Shown here one piece after another: positions 63,373-64,000 of a stretch of DNA of 64,000 nucleotides. How positions within the stretch are numbered: position 1 is the first letter of the stretch; every line of letters starts with the position of its first letter. The notes under the pieces were generated by a model. That model worked only from the letters and a program-made list of their open reading frames with translations, was not told where the DNA came from and made no database searches. Origin of the DNA: an uncultured Tenacibaculum sp. (GTDB taxonomy: Bacteria; Bacteroidota; Bacteroidia; Flavobacteriales; Flavobacteriaceae); NCBI GenBank assembly GCA_947501615.1, contig CANMWK010000004.1, positions 124,001 through 188,000 of the forward strand, written 5' to 3'. The translations under genes and the position numbers were made by a program.

Positions 63373-63627
63373 ATGAACAACAAAGAGATTATTTTACATA
63401 ATATTTGCTATACAGAACTTGTCTATAATAGAATTAATAAAAAATTGAATTCTAGTTATTCAAAGGCTGAAATTGAAGAACTTTTACCTTCTATCATAAA
63501 AAAAACTAATCTGGTTAATTTCAGAAAAAAAGGAAAGAACATCTATATATCTAATGAAGAACATAATATAAAAATTACCATAAACATAAACACTTTTAGA
63601 GTAATTACTGTGGATAAGCTAAACTAA
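63373..63627 (+). CDS. DUF3781 family protein
   Basis: Started at ATG 63373 (MNNKEIILHNICYTELVYNRI); the frame from 63361 begins with TTG. An 84-residue protein with the motif set of DUF3781: CYTELVYNRINKKLN at the N-terminus, an acidic helix (KAEIEELLPSII) and KITININTFRVITVDKLN at the C-terminus. Function unknown. It is embedded between intergenic repeats and a palindromic element, and so may be an acquired gene. Confidence 0.78.
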   Translation: MNNKEIILHNICYTELVYNRINKKLNSSYSKAEIEELLPSIIKKTNLVNFRKKGKNIYISNEEHNIKITININTFRVITVDKLN

Positions 63628-63631
63628 ACTA

Positions 63632-63825
63632 CCATCGGCTGAAGCCGAAGGGTTTGATATCGCCTAAAGGCGACTAAAGATATTACCAAACGAAGGAAGT
63701 TAAGGAGTTAGAGGAGTCAAAAGAAGTTTTCAAAATATTGAGAATAACTTCTTAACTCCTAAATTCTTTAACTTCTAAAGAAAAAACTAAAGTCTTTGCC
63801 TAAAGGCGAGGGATTTCCCCCCTGA
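63632..63825. repeat. Hairpin-rich palindromic element after the DUF3781 gene
   Basis: Short perfect hairpins lie at 63635-63648 (TCGGCTGAAGCCGA), 63660-63673 (TCGCCTAAAGGCGA) and about 63797-63809 (TTGCCTAAAGGCGA-like). Between them is an imperfect inverted repeat of AAGTTAAGGAGTT and AACTCC...TTAACTTC (63690-63775). Paired end hairpins without a transposase gene resemble IS200/IS605-derived non-autonomous elements; this is inference. Confidence 0.5.
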
Positions 63826-63843
63826 TTGATACATTAATATACA

Positions 63844-64000
63844 CTAACGCTTACTCCGTATACTTTCTATAACAACAGTTGCTAAAATTAAACCTCCACC
63901 TAATAAGGTATTAATTTTTGGAATTTCATTAAGAAAAATAAGTGCTAAAATAATTCCGAAAATTGGCTGTACGCTACTAATAATACTTGTAGTAGAAGCC
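63844..64000 (-). CDS. EamA-type DMT family transporter, partial
   Basis: The 3' end of a gene that continues beyond the window. The translated end, ASTTSIISSVQPIFGIILA followed by LIFLNEIPKINTLLGGGLIL and ending IRSKR, has the last two transmembrane helices of EamA/DMT-superfamily permeases (PxxxxxxxxxxLxE motif with Glu in FLNEIP). The stop codon TAG is at 63844-63846. These proteins export metabolites such as amino acids or drugs. Confidence 0.8.
   Translation of the reverse strand, partial: ASTTSIISSVQPIFGIILALIFLNEIPKINTLLGGGLILATVVIESIRSKR

Noticed and set aside
1..64000. CRISPR array
   Set aside because: No regularly spaced direct repeats and no cas genes were seen on either strand.

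Overview
The window is a low-GC, AT-rich chromosomal segment that looks like a marine member of the Flavobacteriaceae (Bacteroidota; a Tenacibaculum- or Polaribacter-like genome is my inference). Supporting signs are a subtilase with a type IX secretion (T9SS) sorting domain, GEVED and fibronectin-III modules, an HU-CCDC81/SPOR fusion protein, a DUF4292 lipoprotein, acidic residues after lipobox cysteines (Bacteroidota surface-lipoprotein export signal), several TAnnTTTG-type -7 promoter boxes, and a Cys-type sulfatase next to a formylglycine-generating enzyme. I found no rRNA, CRISPR array, prophage or intact transposase.

Region by region: 0-5 kb, an MBL hydrolase and an S8 protease lipoprotein, then two tandem exported Ppx/GppA-like proteins. 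5-13 kb, a lamin-tail/spondin-domain surface lipoprotein, tRNA-Cys, folB with a sortilin-like beta-propeller protein, and a rimK/aspartoacylase pair. 13-25 kb, core genes: VWA protein, dprA, HU-SPOR protein, thioesterase, AI-2E-type permease, an EnvC/DUF4292/TPR/nucleotidyltransferase operon, and a fused peptide-ABC ATPase. 25-36 kb, a large secreted subtilase, an ABC-F protein, an FGE/sulfatase pair and a phosphatidylserine-decarboxylase-like protein.

36-44.6 kb holds the most coherent system: ten closely spaced or overlapping minus-strand genes, plus an eleventh lipoprotein gene at the distal end, behind one strong promoter. They encode a PhoX phosphatase, a COG0523 metallochaperone GTPase, an ABC ATPase and FtsX-like permease with a 14-histidine loop, a DUF3299-like protein, a split 5'-nucleotidase, a heavy-metal-binding lipoprotein, a DUF6702 protein and HupE. 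I read it as a metal (probably zinc) acquisition and metallo-phosphatase operon.

44.8-54.5 kb becomes an accessory zone of small, mostly singly transcribed minus-strand genes: lipoproteins, CPBP protease, AraC, Crp, ArsR and MarR regulators, GNAT and NTF2-like proteins. It contains convincing operator palindromes for ArsR and MarR and a 31-bp exact repeat in two regulator-upstream regions. 54.7-64 kb carries pepP, a MORN-type repeat protein, an adenylate-kinase-like protein, a TonB protein, a kinase-fold protein next to a C-terminally extended thymidylate kinase, and a DUF3781 protein. Several copies of intergenic palindromic repeats are scattered through the window, with the densest cluster at 61.6-63.8 kb. 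The window ends inside an EamA-type transporter gene.
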